A DNA stretch of 64,000 bases from Osmia lignaria lignaria (taxonomy: Eukaryota > Arthropoda > Insecta > Hymenoptera > Megachilidae), in the NCBI RefSeq assembly GCF_051020975.1, contig NC_135035.1:372001-436000 (forward strand), in the 5' to 3' direction. Of this stretch, positions 44,366 to 60,200 are shown piece by piece. The notes under the pieces are model-generated. The model ran no database searches, had not been told where the DNA came from, and saw nothing but the letters and a program-made list of their open reading frames with translations. A program made the translations under genes and the position numbers. How positions within the stretch are numbered: position 1 is the stretch's first letter; the number at the start of each line of letters is the position of its first letter.

Positions 44366-47300
44366 ATCAATGTACATATAACAACAACATCATTCATACT
44401 ATATCTACATTGGATATAATGTAATATACTGATCCCTTCCCACAGGTCAATGTACATATAATAGCATAATCGTTATTACTATATCTACATTAGGTATAAT
44501 GTAATGTATTAACTACATCCTGCAGATCATTGTACATTTAATAACATCATTCATGCTATAGCTAAATTGGATATAATGTAATATACTCACCCCTTCCCAC
44601 AGATCAAGGTACCTACATTTAATAACAATATCATTATTACTACATCTACATTAGATATAAAGTAATATACTGATCCCTGCCCACAGTTCAATGTACCTAT
44701 ATTTAATAATAATATCATTAGTACTATATCCACATCATATATAATGTAATATACTGATTCCTTCCCACAGATCAATGTACATTAACAACAACATCATTCA
44801 TGCTATAGCTAAATTGGATATAATGTAATATACTGATCCCTGCCCACCGGTCAATGTACATTTAATAACAACATCGTTCATACTATATCCACATTAGGTA
44901 TAATGTAATATAGTGATTACATCCCACAGATCAATGTACCTACATTTAATAACAATATCCTTAGTACTATACCCACATTACACATAATGTAACATACTGA
45001 TTCCTTCCCACAGATCAATGTACATTTAACAACAACATCATTCATACTATAACTACATTGGATATAATGTAATATACTGATCCCTTCCCACAGATCAAGG
45101 TATCTACATTTAATAACAACATCATTATTACTATATCTACACTAGATATAATGCAATATACGGATTCCTTCCCACAGATCAATGTACATTTAATAACAAC
45201 ATCATTCATACTATATCTGCATTGGATATAATGTAATATACTGATCCCTGCCCACCGGTCAATGTACATTTAATAACAACATCGTTCATACTATATCCAC
45301 ATTAGGTATAATGTAACATAGTGATTACGTCCCACAGATCAATGTACCTACATTTAATAACAATATCCGTAGTACTATATCCACATTACACATAATGTAA
45401 TATACTGATTCCTTCCCACAGATCAATGTACATTGAACAACAACATCATTCATACTATATCTACAATGGATATAATGTAATATACTGATCCCTTCCCACA
45501 GATCAATGTACCTACATTTAATAACAATATCCTTAGTACTGTATCCACATTACACATAATGTAATATACTGATTCCTTCCCACAGATCAATGTACATTTA
45601 ATAACAACATTATTCATACTATATCTACACTAGGGATAATGTAACATAGTGATTACATCCCGCAGATCAATGTACACTTAATAACAACATCATTCATACT
45701 ATAACTACATTGGATATGATGTAATATACTGATCCCTTCCCACAGATTAAGGTATCTACATTTAATAACAATATCATTATTACTATATCTACACTAGATA
45801 TGATGCAATATACGGATTCCTTCCCACAGATCAATGTACATTTAATAACAACATCATTCATACCATATCTGCATTGGATATAATGTAATATACTGATCCC
45901 TTCCCACAGGTCAATGTACATACAATAGCAAAATCGTTATTACTATATCTACATTAGGTATAATGTAATGTATTTACTACATCCTACAGATCATTGTACA
46001 TTTAATAACATCATTCATGCTATAGCTAAATTGGATATAATGTAATATACTCACCCCTTCCCACAGATCAAGGTACCTACATTTAATAACAATATCATTA
46101 TTACTACATCTACATTAGATATAAAGTAATATACTTATCCCTGCCCACAGTTCAATGTACCTATATTTAATAATAATATCATTAGTACTATATCCACATC
46201 ATATATAATGTAATATACTGATTCCTTCCCACAGATCAATGTACATTAACAACAACATCATTCATGCTATAGCTAAATTGGATATAATGTAATAAACTGA
46301 TCTCTGCCCACAGATCAATGTACCTACATTTAATAACAATATCATTAGTACTATATCTACATTAGATATAATGTAATATACTGATCCCTGCCCACAGTTC
46401 AATGTAACTATATTTAATAACAATATCATTAGTACTATATCCACATCATATATAATGTAATATACTGATTCCTTCCCACAGATCAATGTACATTAAACAA
46501 CCGCATCATTCATACTATGTCTACATTGGATATAATGTAATATACTGTTCCCTTCCCACAGATCAATGTACATATAATAACAATATCATTATTACTATAA
46601 CTACACTAGATAGAATGTAATATACTGATTCCTTCCCTCAGATCAATGTACATTTAATATCGATATCATTATTACTATTTCTACATTAGATATAATGTAA
46701 TATACTGATCCCTTCCCACAGATCAATGTACCTACATTTAATAACAATACCATTAGTACTACGTCCACATTACATATAATGTAGTATACTGATTCCTTCT
46801 CTCAGATCAGTGTAGATTTAATAATAACATCCTTCATACTATATCAACACTAGGTATAATGTAATATACTGATCCCTTCCCACAGACCAAGGTGCCTACA
46901 TTTAGTAACAATATCATTATTACTATATCTACATTAGATACAATGTAATATACTGATCCCTGCCCACCGGTCAATGTACATTTAATAGCAACATCGTTCA
47001 TACTATATCTACATTAGGTATAATGTAATATAGTGATTACGTCCCACAGATCAATGTACCTACATTTAATAACAATATCCTTAGTACTATATCCACATTA
47101 CACATAATGTAATATACTGATTCCTTCCCACAGATCAATGTACATTTAACAACAACATCATTCATACTATACCTACAATGGATATAATGTAATATACTGA
47201 TCCCTTCCCACAGTTCAATGTACCTACATTTAATAACAATATCCTTAGTACTATATCCACATTACACATAATGTAATATACTGATTCCTTCCCACAGAAC

Positions 47301-48616
47301 AATGTACATTTAATAACACCATCATTCATACTATATCTGCACGAGGTATAATGTAATATAGTGATTACATCCCACAGATCAATGTACATATAACAACAAC
47401 ATCGTTCATACTATATCTAGGTTGGATATAATGTAATATACTGATCCCTTCCCACAGGTCAATGTACATATAATAGCATTATCGTTATTACTATATCTAC
47501 ATTAGGTATAATGTAACGTATCAACTACATCCTACAGATCATTGTACATTTAATAACATCACTCATGCTATAGCTAAATTGGATATAATGTAATATACTG
47601 ATCCTTTCCCACAGATCAAGGTAGCTACATTTAATAACATTATCATTAATACTATATCTACATGAGATATAATGTTACATACTAATCCCTGCCCACAGTT
47701 CAATGTACCTATACTTAACAACAATATCATTAGTACTATATCCACATCATATATAATGTAATATACCGATTCCTTCCCACAGATCAACGTAGATTTAATA
47801 ACACCATCATTCATGCTATAGCTAAATTGGATATAATGTAATATACTGATCCCTTCCCACAGATCAAGGTATCTACACTTAATAACAATATCATTATTAC
47901 TATATCTACACTAGATATAATGCTATGTACGGATTCCTTCCCACAGATCAATGTACATTTAATAACAACATCATTCATACTATATCTGCATTGGATATAA
48001 TGTAATATACTGATCCCTTCCCACAGGTCAATGCACATACAATAGCAAAATCGTTATTGCTATATCTACATTAGGTATAATGTAATGTATTTACTTCATC
48101 CTACAAATCATTGTACATTTAATAACATCATTCATGCTATAGCTAAATTGGATATAATGTAATATACTCACCCCTTCCCACAGATCAAGGTACCTACATT
48201 TAATAACAATATCATTAGTACTATATCTACATTAGATATAATGTAATATACTGATCCCTGCCCACAGTTCAATGTAACTATATTCAATAACAATATCATT
48301 AGTACTATATCCACATAATATATAATGTAATATACTGATTCCCTCCCACAGATCAATGTACATATAATAGCAATATCGTTATTACTATATCAACATCAGA
48401 TATGTAATATACATTTAAAAACAAATCATTATTACTATATCTACGTCGGTTATAACGAAATGTACTGATTCCTTCCCAAGGATCAATGTACATATAATCG
48501 CAATATCATTATTAGTTACTATATCTACATCGGTTGTAACGCAATATACTGATTCCTTCCCACAGACCAATGTACATTTAATAGCAATATCATTAGTACT
48601 ATATCTACATTAGATA
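44366..48616 (+). repeat. A-type satellite block 5
   Basis: The stretch up to 47208 is part of the 9213-bp-spaced duplication. From 47209 to 48215 the monomers are ordinary A-type. A degenerate patch of old-looking monomers lies at 48381-48560. No gene is seen. Confidence 0.82.
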
Positions 48617-48640
48617 TAATGTAATATACTGATCCCTTCC
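48216..48640 (+). repeat. Divergent monomer cluster, duplicated at 50362-50786
   Basis: This 425-bp segment recurs 2146 bp downstream. It contains a 50-bp truncated monomer (48390-48439; copy at 50536-50585) reading TCAACATCAGATATGTAATA then TACATTTAAAAACAAATC. Next come monomers with TCTACGTCGGTTATAACG and CCCAAGGATCAATGTAC, and CTACATCGGTTGTAACGC. These words are absent elsewhere in the window. The monomers look older or belong to a separate subfamily. Confidence 0.8.
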
Positions 48641-49593
48641 CACAGATCAATGTACCTACATTTAATAACAATATCCTTAGTACTATATCCACATTACACA
48701 TAATGTAATATACTGATTCCTTCCCGCAGAACAATGTACATTTAATAACACCATCATTCATACTATATCTACACGAGGTATAATGTAATATAGTGATTAC
48801 GTCCCACAGATCAATGTACCTACATTTAATAACAATATCCTTAGTACTATATCCACATTACACATAATGTAATATACTGATTCATTCCCACAGATCAATA
48901 TACCTTTAATAACCATATCATTAGTACTATATCTACATTCGATATATTGTAATATAGTGATTCATTCCCACAGATCAATGTGCCTTTAATAACAATATCA
49001 TTAGCACTACATCTACATTCGATATAACGTAATATAGTGATCCATTCCCACAGACCAATGCACCTTTAATAACAATATCATTAGCACTATATCTACATTC
49101 GATATATCGTAATATGCAGATTCATTCCCACAGATATGTATGTATAATAACCATATCATTAGTACCATACCTACATTCGCTATAATGTAATATACCGATG
49201 GATTCCCACAGATCAATGTACATTTAATAACCATATCATTAGTACCATATCTACATTAGATATGTAATGTACATTTAATAACAATATCATTATTACTATA
49301 TCTACATTAGGTATAATGTCATATACTGATCCCTGCCCACAGATCAATGTACCTACATTTAATAACAATATCATTAGTACTACGTCCACATTACATATAA
49401 TGTAGTATACTGATTCCTTCTCACAGATCAGTGTAGATTTAATAACAACATCCTTCATACTATATCAACACTAGGTATAATGTAATATACTGATCCCTTC
49501 CCACAGACCAAGGTGCCTACATTTAATAACAATATTATTAGTACTATATCCACATCATATATAATGTAATATACTGATTCCTTCCCACAGATC
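48617..49593 (+). repeat. B-type satellite block 5
   Basis: Copy of 33283-34259 at offset 15334, about 977 bp, containing one truncated monomer at 49250. Small differences include ATATATCG for ATATAACG near 49103 and TTCGCTATA for TTCGATATA near 49178. It is flanked by A-type monomers on both sides. Confidence 0.82.
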
Positions 49594-50185
49594 AACGTAG
49601 ATTTAATAACAACATCATTCATACAATATCAACACTAGGTATAATGTAATATAGTGATTCCTCCCCACAGATCAATGTACATTTTATAACAACATCATTC
49701 ATACTATATCTACATTGGATATAATGTAATATACTGATCCCTTCCCATACGTCAATGTACATATAATAGTAAAATCGTTATTACTATATCTACATTAGGT
49801 ATAATGTAATATACTGATCCCTGCTCACAGATCAATGTACCTATATTTAATAACAATATCCTTAGTACTATATCCACATTACACATAATGTAATATACTG
49901 ATTCCTTCCCACAGATCAACGTACATTTAATATCGATATCATTATTACTATATCTACATTAGATAAAATGTAATATACTGATCCCTTCCCACAGATGAAG
50001 GTGCCTACATTTTGTAACAATATCATTATTACTATATCTTCATTAGATATAATGTAATATACTAAACCCTGCCCACAGATCAATGTATATTTAGTAGCGA
50101 TATCATTATTACTATATCTACATTGGATATAATGTAATATACTGAACCCTCCCCACAGATCAATGTACCTATATTTAACAACAAT

Positions 50186-50213
50186 ATCATTAGTACTACA
50201 TCATTAGTACTAT
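50186..50213 (+). repeat. 14-bp micro-duplication inside one monomer
   Basis: The word ATCATTAGTACTA occurs twice, at 50186-50198 and 50200-50212, giving a 14-bp tandem step. The related monomer near 38361 has a single copy, followed by CGTCCACATTGC. This is replication-slippage-sized and confined to this monomer. Confidence 0.8.
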
Positions 50214-53200
50214 TACATTGCATATAATGTAATATACTGATTCCTTGCCACAGATCAGTGTACGTTTAGTAACAACATCATTCATTACATATCTATATTG
50301 GGTACAATGTAATATAGTGATTACATCCCACAGATCAATGTACATGTAATATCGATATCATTATTACTATATCTACATTAGATATAATGTAATATACTGA
50401 TCCCTGCCCACAGTTCAATGTAACTATACTCAATAACAATATCATTAGTACTATATCCACATCATATATAATGTAATATACTGATTCCTTCCCACAGATC
50501 AATGTACATATAATAGCAATATCGTTATTACTATATCAACATCAGATATGTAATATACATTTAAAAACAAATCATTATTACTATATCTACGCCGGTTATA
50601 ACGAAATGTACTGATTCCTTCCCAAGGATCAATGTACATATAATCGCAATATCATTATTCGTTACTATATCTACATCGGTTGTAACGCAATATACTGATT
50701 CCTTCCCACAGATCAATGTACATTTAATAGCAATATCATTAGTACTATATCTACATTAGATATAATGTAATATACTGATCCCTGCCCACCGGTCAATGTA
50801 CATTTAATAACAACATCGTTCATACTATATCCACATTAGGTATAATGTAATATAGTGATTACGTCCACAGATCAATGTAACTACATTTAATAACAATATC
50901 CTTAGTACTATATCCACATTACACATAATGTAATATACTGATTCCTTCCCACAGATCAATGTACATTTAACAACAACATCATTCATACTATATCTACAAT
51001 GGATATAATGTAATATACTGATCCCTTCCCACAGATCAATGTACCTACATTTAATAACAATATCCTTAGTACTATATCCACATTACACATAATGTAATAT
51101 ACTGATTCCTTCCCACAGATCAATGTACATTTAACAACAACATCATTCATACTATATCTACAATGGATATAATGTAATATACTGATCCCTGCCCATAGTT
51201 CAATGTACCTATATTTAATAACAATATCATTAGTACTATATCCACATCACATATAATGTAATATACTGATCCCTTCCCACAGATCAATGTACATTTAGTA
51301 ACACCATCATTCATACTATATCTACACTGGATATAATACAATATACGGATTCCTCCCCACAGATCAATGTACATTTTATAACATCATTCATACTATATCT
51401 ACATTGGATATAATGTAATATACTGATCCCTTCCCATACGTCAATGTACATATAATAGCAAAATCGTTATTACTATATCTACATTAGGTATAATGTAATA
51501 TACTGATCCCTGCTCACAGATCAATGTACCTATATTTAATAACAATATCCTTAGTACTATATCCACATTACACATAATGTAATATACTGATTCCTTCCCA
51601 CAGATCAATGTACATTTAATAACAACAGCATTCATACTATATCAACACTAGGTATAATGTAATATAGTGATTACATCCCACAGATCAAGGTACATTCAAT
51701 ATCGATATCATTATTACTATATCTACATTAGATAAAATGTAATATACTGATCCGTTCCCACAGATCAAGGTGCCTACATTTAGTAACAATATCATTATTA
51801 CTATATCTACATTAGATATAATGTAATATACTGATCCCTGTCCACCGGTCAATGTACATTTAATAACAACATCGTTCATACTATATCCACATTAGGTATA
51901 ATGTAATATAGTGATTACGTCTCACAGATCAATGTACCTACATTTAATAACAATATCCTTAGTACTATATCCACATTACACATAATGTAATATACTGATT
52001 CCTTCCCACAGATCAATGTACATTTAATAACAACATCGTTCATACTATATCCACATTAGGTATAATGTAATATAGTGATTACGTCCCACAGATCAATGTA
52101 CCTACATTTAACAACAATATCCTTAGTACTATATCCACATTACACATAATGTAATATACTGATTCCTTCCCACAGATCACTGTACATTTAACAACAACAT
52201 CATTCGTACTATATCTACATTGGATATAATGTAATATACTGATCCCTTCCCACAGATCAATGTACCTACATTTAATAACAATATCCTTAGTACTATATCC
52301 ACATTACACATAATGTAATATACTGATTCCTTCCCACAGAACAATGTACATTTAATAACACCATCATTCATACTATATCTACACGAGGTATAATGTAATA
52401 TAGTGATTACATCCCACAGATCAATGTACATATAACAACAACATCATTCATACTATATCTACATTGGATATAATGTAATATACTGATCCCTTCCCACAGG
52501 TCAATGTACCTACATTTAATAACAATATCATTATTACTACATCTACATTAGATATAAAGTAATATACTGATCCCTGCCCACAGTTCAATGTACCTATATT
52601 TAATAATAATATCATTAGTACTATATCCACATCATATATAATGTAATATACTGATTCCTTCCCACAGATCAATGTACATTAACAACAACATCATTCATGC
52701 TATAGCTAAATTGGATATAATGTAATATACTGATCCCTGCCCACCGGTCAATGTACATTTAATAACAACATCGTTCATACTATATCCACATTAGGTATAA
52801 TGTAATATAGTGATTACGTCCCACAGATCAATGTACCTACATTTAATAACAATATCCTTAGTACTATACCCACATTACACATAATGTAATATACTGATTC
52901 CTTCCCACAGATCAATGTACATTTAACAACAACATCATTCATACTATAACTACATTGGATATAATGTAATATACTGATCCCTTCCCACAGATCAAGGTAT
53001 CTACATTTAATAACAACATCATTATTACTATATCTACACTAGATATAATGCAATATACGGATTCCTTCCCACAGATCAATGTACATTTAATAACAACATC
53101 ATTCATACTATATCTGCATTGGATATAATGTAATATACTGATCCCTTCCCACAGGTCAATGTACATACAATAGCAAAATCGTTATTACTATATCTACATT

Positions 53201-56200
53201 AGGTATAATGTAATGTATTTACTACATCCTACAGATCATTGTACATTTAATAACATCATTCATGCTATAGCTAAATTAGATATAATGTAATATACTCACC
53301 CCTTCCCACAGATCAAGGTACCTACATTTAATAACAATATCATTATTACTACATCTACATTAGATATAAAGTAATATACTGATCCCTGCCCACAGTTCAA
53401 TGTACCTATATTTAATAATAATATCATTAGTACTATATCCACATCATATATAATGTAATATACTGATTTCTTCCCACAGATCAATGTACATTAACAACAA
53501 CATCATTCATGCTATAGCTAAATTGGATATAATGTAATATACTGATCCCTGCCCACAGATCAATGTACCTACATTTAATAACAATATCATTAGTACTATA
53601 TCTACATTAGATATAATGTAATATACTGATCCCTGCCCACAGTTCAATGTAACTATATTTAATAACAATATCATTAGTACTATATCCACACCATATATAA
53701 TGTAATATACTGATTCCTTCCCACAGATCAATGTACCTTTAACAACCGCATCATTCATACTATGTCTACACTGGATATAATGTATAATACTGTTCCCTTC
53801 CCACAGATCAATGTACATATAATAACAATATCATTATTACTATAACTACACTAGATATAATGTAATATACTGATTCCTTCCCACAGATCAATGTACCTAC
53901 ATTTAATAACAATACCATTAGTACTACGTCCACATTACATATAATGTAGTATACTGATTCCTTCTCTCAGATCAGTGTAGATTTAATAACAACATCCTTC
54001 ATACTATATCAACACTAGGTATAATGTAATATACTGATCCCTTCCCACAGACCAAGGTGCCTACATTTAGTAACAATATCATTATTACTATATCTACATT
54101 AGATATAATGTAATATACTGATCCCTGCCCACCGGTCAATGTACATTTAATAACAACATCGTTCATACTATATCCACATTAGGTATAATGTAATATAGTG
54201 ATTACGTCCCACAGATCAATGTACCTACATTTAATAACAATATCCTTAGTACTATATCCACATTACACATAATGTAATATACTGATTCCTTCCCACAGAT
54301 CAATGTACATTTAACAACGAAATCATTCGTACTATATCTACATTGGATATAATGTAATATACTGATCCCTTCCCACAGATCAATGTACCTACATTTAATA
54401 ACAATATCCTTAGTACTATATCCACATCACACATAATGTAATATACTGATTCCTTCCCACAGAACAATGTACATTTAACAACCCCATCATTCATACTATA
54501 TCTACACGAGGTATAATGTAATATAGTGATTACATCCCCCAGATCAATGTACATATAACAACAACATCATTCATACTATATCTACATTGGATATAATGTA
54601 ATATGCTGATCCCTTCCCACAGGTCAATGTACATATAATAGTATAATTGTTATTACTATATCTACATTAGGTATAATGTAATGTATTTACTACATCCTAC
54701 AGATCATTGTACATTTAATAACATCATTCATGCTATAGCTAAATTGGCTATAATGTAATATACTCACCCCTTCCCACAGATCAAGGTACCTACATTTAAT
54801 AACAATATCATTATTACTACATCTACATTAGATATAAAGTAATATACTGATCCCTGCCCACAGTTCAATGTACCTATATTTAATAATAATATCATTAGTA
54901 CTATATCCACATCATATATAATGTAATATACTGATTCCTTCCCACAGATCAATGTACATTAACAACATCATTCATGCTATAGCTAAATTGGATATAATGT
55001 AATATACTGATCCCTGCCCACCGGTCAATGTACATTTAATAACAACATCGTTCATACTATATCCACATTAGGTATAATGTAATATAGTGATTACGTCCCA
55101 CAGATCAATGTACCTACATTTAATAACAATATCCTTAGTACTATACCCACATTACACATAATGTAATATACTGATTCCTTCCCACAGATCAATGTACATT
55201 TAACAACAACATCATTCATACTATATCTACAATGGATATAATGTAATATACTGATCCCTGCCCATAGTTCAATGTACCTATATTTAATAACAATATCATT
55301 AGTACTATATCCACATCACATATAATGTAATATACTGATTCCTTCCCACAGATCAATGTACATTTAATAACAACATTATTCATACTATATCTACACTAGG
55401 TATAATGTAACATAGTGATTACATCCCACAGATCAATGTACACTTAAAAACAACATCATTCATACTATAACTACATTGGATATAATGTAATATACTGATC
55501 CCTTCCCACAGATCACGGTATCTACATTTAATAACAACATCATTATTACTATATCTACACTAGATATAATGCAATATACGGATTCCTTCCCACAGATCAA
55601 TGTACATTTAATAACAACATCATTCATACTATATCTGCATTGGATATAATGTAATATACTGATCCCTTCCCACAGGTCAATGTACATACAATAGCAAAAT
55701 CGTTATTACTATATCTACATTAGGTATAATGTAATGTATTTACTACATCCTACAGATCATTGTACATTTAATAACATCATTCATGCTATAGCTAAATTGG
55801 ATATAATGTAATATACTCACCCCTTCCCACAGATCAAGGTAGCTACATTTAATAACATTATCATTAATACTATATCTACATGAGATATAATGTTATATAC
55901 TAATCCCTGCCCACAGATCAATGTATATTTAATAGCGATATCATTATTACTATATCTACATTAGATATAATGTTATATACTGATCCCTGCCCACAGTTCA
56001 ATGTACCTATACTTAATAACAATATCATTATTACTACATCTACATTAGATATAATGCAATATACGGATTCCTTCCCACAGATCAATGTACATTTAATAAC
56101 AACATCATTCATACTATAACTACATTGGATATAATGTAATATACTGATCCCTCCCCACAGATCAATGTACATTTTATAACAACATCATTCATACTATATC

Positions 56201-56935
56201 TACATTGGATATAATGTAATATACTGATCCCTTCCCATACGTCAATGTACATATAATAGCAAAATCGTTATTACTATATCTACATTAGGTATAATGTAAT
56301 ATACTGATCCCTGCCCACAGATCAATGTACCTACATTTAATAACAATATCATTAGTACTACGTCCACATTACATATAATGTAGTATACTGATTCCTTCTC
56401 ACAGATCAGTGTAGATTTAATAACAACATCCTTCATACTATATCAACACTAGGTATAATGTAATATACTGATCCCTTCCCACAGACCAAGGTGCCTACAT
56501 TTAGTAACAATATCATTATTACTATATCTACATTAGATATAATGTAATATCCTGATCCCTGCCCACCGGTCAATGTACATTTAATAACAACATCGTTCAT
56601 ACTATATCCACATTAGGTATAATGTAATATAGTGATTACGTCCCACAGATCAATGTACCTACATTTAATAACATTATCATTAATACTATATCTACATGAG
56701 ACATAATGATATATACTAATCCCTGCCCACAGATCAATGTATATTTAATAGCGATATCATTATTACTATATCTACATTAGATATAATGTTATATACTGAT
56801 CCCTGCCCACAGTTCAATGTTCCTATACTTAATAACAATATCATTAGTACTATATCCACATCATATATAATGTAATATACTGATTCCTTCCCACAGATCA
56901 ACGTAGATTTAATAACAACATCATTCATACAATAT

Positions 56936-57263
56936 CAACACTAGGTATAATGTAATATAGTGATTACATCCCACAGATCAAGGTACATTTTATAACAACA
57001 TCGTTCATACTATATCTACGGTGGATATAATGTAATATGCTGATCCCTTCCCACAGACCAAGGTGCCTACATTTAGTAACAATATCATTCATACTATATC
57101 AACACTAGGTATAATGTAATATAGTGATTACATCCCACAGATCAAGGTACATTTTATAACAACATCGTTCATACTATATCTACTTTGGATATAATGTAAT
57201 ATAATGATCCCTTCCCACAGACCAAGGTGCCTACATTTAGTAACAATATCATTATTACTATAA
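56936..57263 (+). repeat. 164-bp dimer (80+84) duplicated in tandem
   Basis: CAACACTAGGTATAATG at 56936 recurs at 57100, exactly 164 bp later, with the following ATCAAGGTACATTTTATAAC and GACCAAGGTGCCTACATTT also repeated. The copies differ by a few bases (CTACGGTGG versus CTACTTTGG). It shows a dimer acting as a unit of local expansion. Confidence 0.85.
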
Positions 57264-60200
57264 CTACATTAGATATAATGTTATATACTGATCCCTGCCC
57301 ACAGTTCATTGTACCTATACTTAATAACAATATCATTAGTTGTATATCCACATCATATATAATGTAATATACTGATTCCTTCCCACAGATCAACGTAGAT
57401 TTAATAACAACATCATTCATACTATATCTACAATGGATATAATGTAATATACTGATCCCTTCCCACAGATCAATGTACCTACATTTAATAACAATATCCT
57501 TAGTACTGTATCCACATTACACATAATGTAATATACTGATTCCTTCCCACAGATCAATGTACATTTAATAACAACATTATTCATACTATATCTACACTAG
57601 GGATAATGTAACATAGTGATTACATCCCGCAGATCAATGTACACTTAATAACAACATCATTCATACTATAACTACATTGGATATAATGTAATATACTGAT
57701 CCCTTCCCACAGATTAAGGTATCTACATTTAATAACAATATCATTATTACTATATCTACACTAGATATGATGCAATATACGGATTCCTTCCCACAGATCA
57801 ATGTACATTTAATAACAACATCATTCATACTATATCTGCATTGGATATAATGTAATATACTGATCCCTTCCCACAGGTCAATGTACATACAATAGCAAAA
57901 TCGTTATTACTATATCTACATTAGCTATAATGTAATGTATTTACTACATCCTACAGATCATTGTACATTTAATAACATCATTCATGCTATAGCTAAATTG
58001 GATATAATGTAATATACTCACCCCTTCCCACAGATCAAGGTACCTACATTTAATAACAATGTCATTATTACTACATCTACATTAGATATGAAGTAATATA
58101 CTTATCCCTGCCCACAGTTCAATGTACCTATATTTAATAATAATATCATTAGTACTATATCCACATCATATATAATGTAACATACTGATTCCTTCCCACA
58201 GATCAATGTACATTAACAACAACATCATTCATGCTATAGCTAAATTGGATATAATGTAATATACTGATCCCTTCCCACAGACCAAGGTGCCTACATTTAG
58301 TAACAATATCATTATTACTATATCTACATTAGATATAATGTAATATACTGATCCCTGCCCACCGGTCAATGTACATTTAATAACAACATCGTTCATACTA
58401 TATCCACATTAGGTATAATGTAATATAGTGATTACGTCCCACAGATCAATGTACCTACATTTAATAACAATATCCTTAGTACTATATCCACATTACACAT
58501 AATGTAATATACTGATTCCTTCCCACAGATCAATGTACATTTAACAACGACATCATTCGTACTATATCTACATTGGATATAATGTAATATACTGATCCCT
58601 TCCCACAGATCAATGTACCTAAATTTAATAACAATATCCTTAGTACTATATCCACATCACACATAATGTAATATGCTGATTCCTTCCCACAGAACAATGT
58701 ACATTTAATGACCCCATCATTCATACTATATCTACACGAGGTATAATGTAATATAGTGATTACATCCCCCAGATCAATGTACATATAACAACAACATCAT
58801 TCATACTATATCTACATTGGATATAATGTAATATACTGATCCCTTCCCACAGGTCAATGTACATATAATAGTATAATTGTTATTACTATATCTACATTAG
58901 GTATAATGTAATGTATTTACTACATCCTACAGATCATTGTACATTTAATAACATCATTCATGCTATAGCTAAATTGGCTATAATGTAATATACTCACCCC
59001 TTCCCACAGATCAAGGTACCTACATTTAATAACAATATCATTATTACTACATCTACATTAGATATAAAGTAATATACTGATCCCTGCCCACAGTTCAATG
59101 TACCTATATTTAATAATAATATCATTAGTACTATATCCACATCATATATAATGTAATATACTGATTCCTTCCCACAGATCAATGTACATTAACAACAACA
59201 TCATTCATGCTATAGCTAAATTGGATATAATGTAATATACTGATCCCTGCCCACCGGTCAATGTACATTTAATAACAACATCGTTCATACTATATCCACA
59301 TTAGGTATAATGTAACATAGTGATTACGTCCCACAGATCAATGTACACTTAAAAACAACATCATTCATACTATAACTACATTGGATATAATGTAATATAC
59401 TGATCCCTTCCCACAGATCAAGGTATCTACATTTAATAACAACATCATTATTACTATATCTACACTAGATATAATGCAATATACGGATTCCTTCCCACAG
59501 ATCAATGTACATTTAATAACAACATCATTCATACTATATCTGCATTGGATATAATGTAATATACTGATCCCTGCCCGCCGGTCAATGTACATTTAATAAC
59601 AACATCGTTCATACTATATCCACATTAGGTATAATGTAACATAGTGATTACGTCCCACAGATCAATGTACCTACATTTAATAACAATATCCGTAGTACTA
59701 TATCCACATTACACATAATGTAATATACTGATTCCTTCCCACAGATCAATGTACATTGAACAACAACATCATTCATACTATATCTACAATGGATATAATG
59801 TAATATACTGATCCCTTCCCACAGATCAATGTACCTACATTTAATAACAATATCCTTAGTACTGTATCCACATTACACATAATGTAATATACTGATTCCT
59901 TCCCACAGATCAATGTACATTTAATAACAACATTATTCATACTATATCTACACTAGGTATAATGTAACATAGTGATTACATCCCACAGATCAACGTACAC
60001 TTAAAAACAACATCATTCATACTATAACTACATTGGATATAATGTAATATACTGATCCCTTCCCACAGATCAAGGTATCTACATTTAATAACAACATCAT
60101 TATTACTATATCTACACTAGATATAATGCAATATACGGATTCCTTCCCACAGATCAATGTACATTTAATAACAACATCATTCATACTATATCTGCATTGG

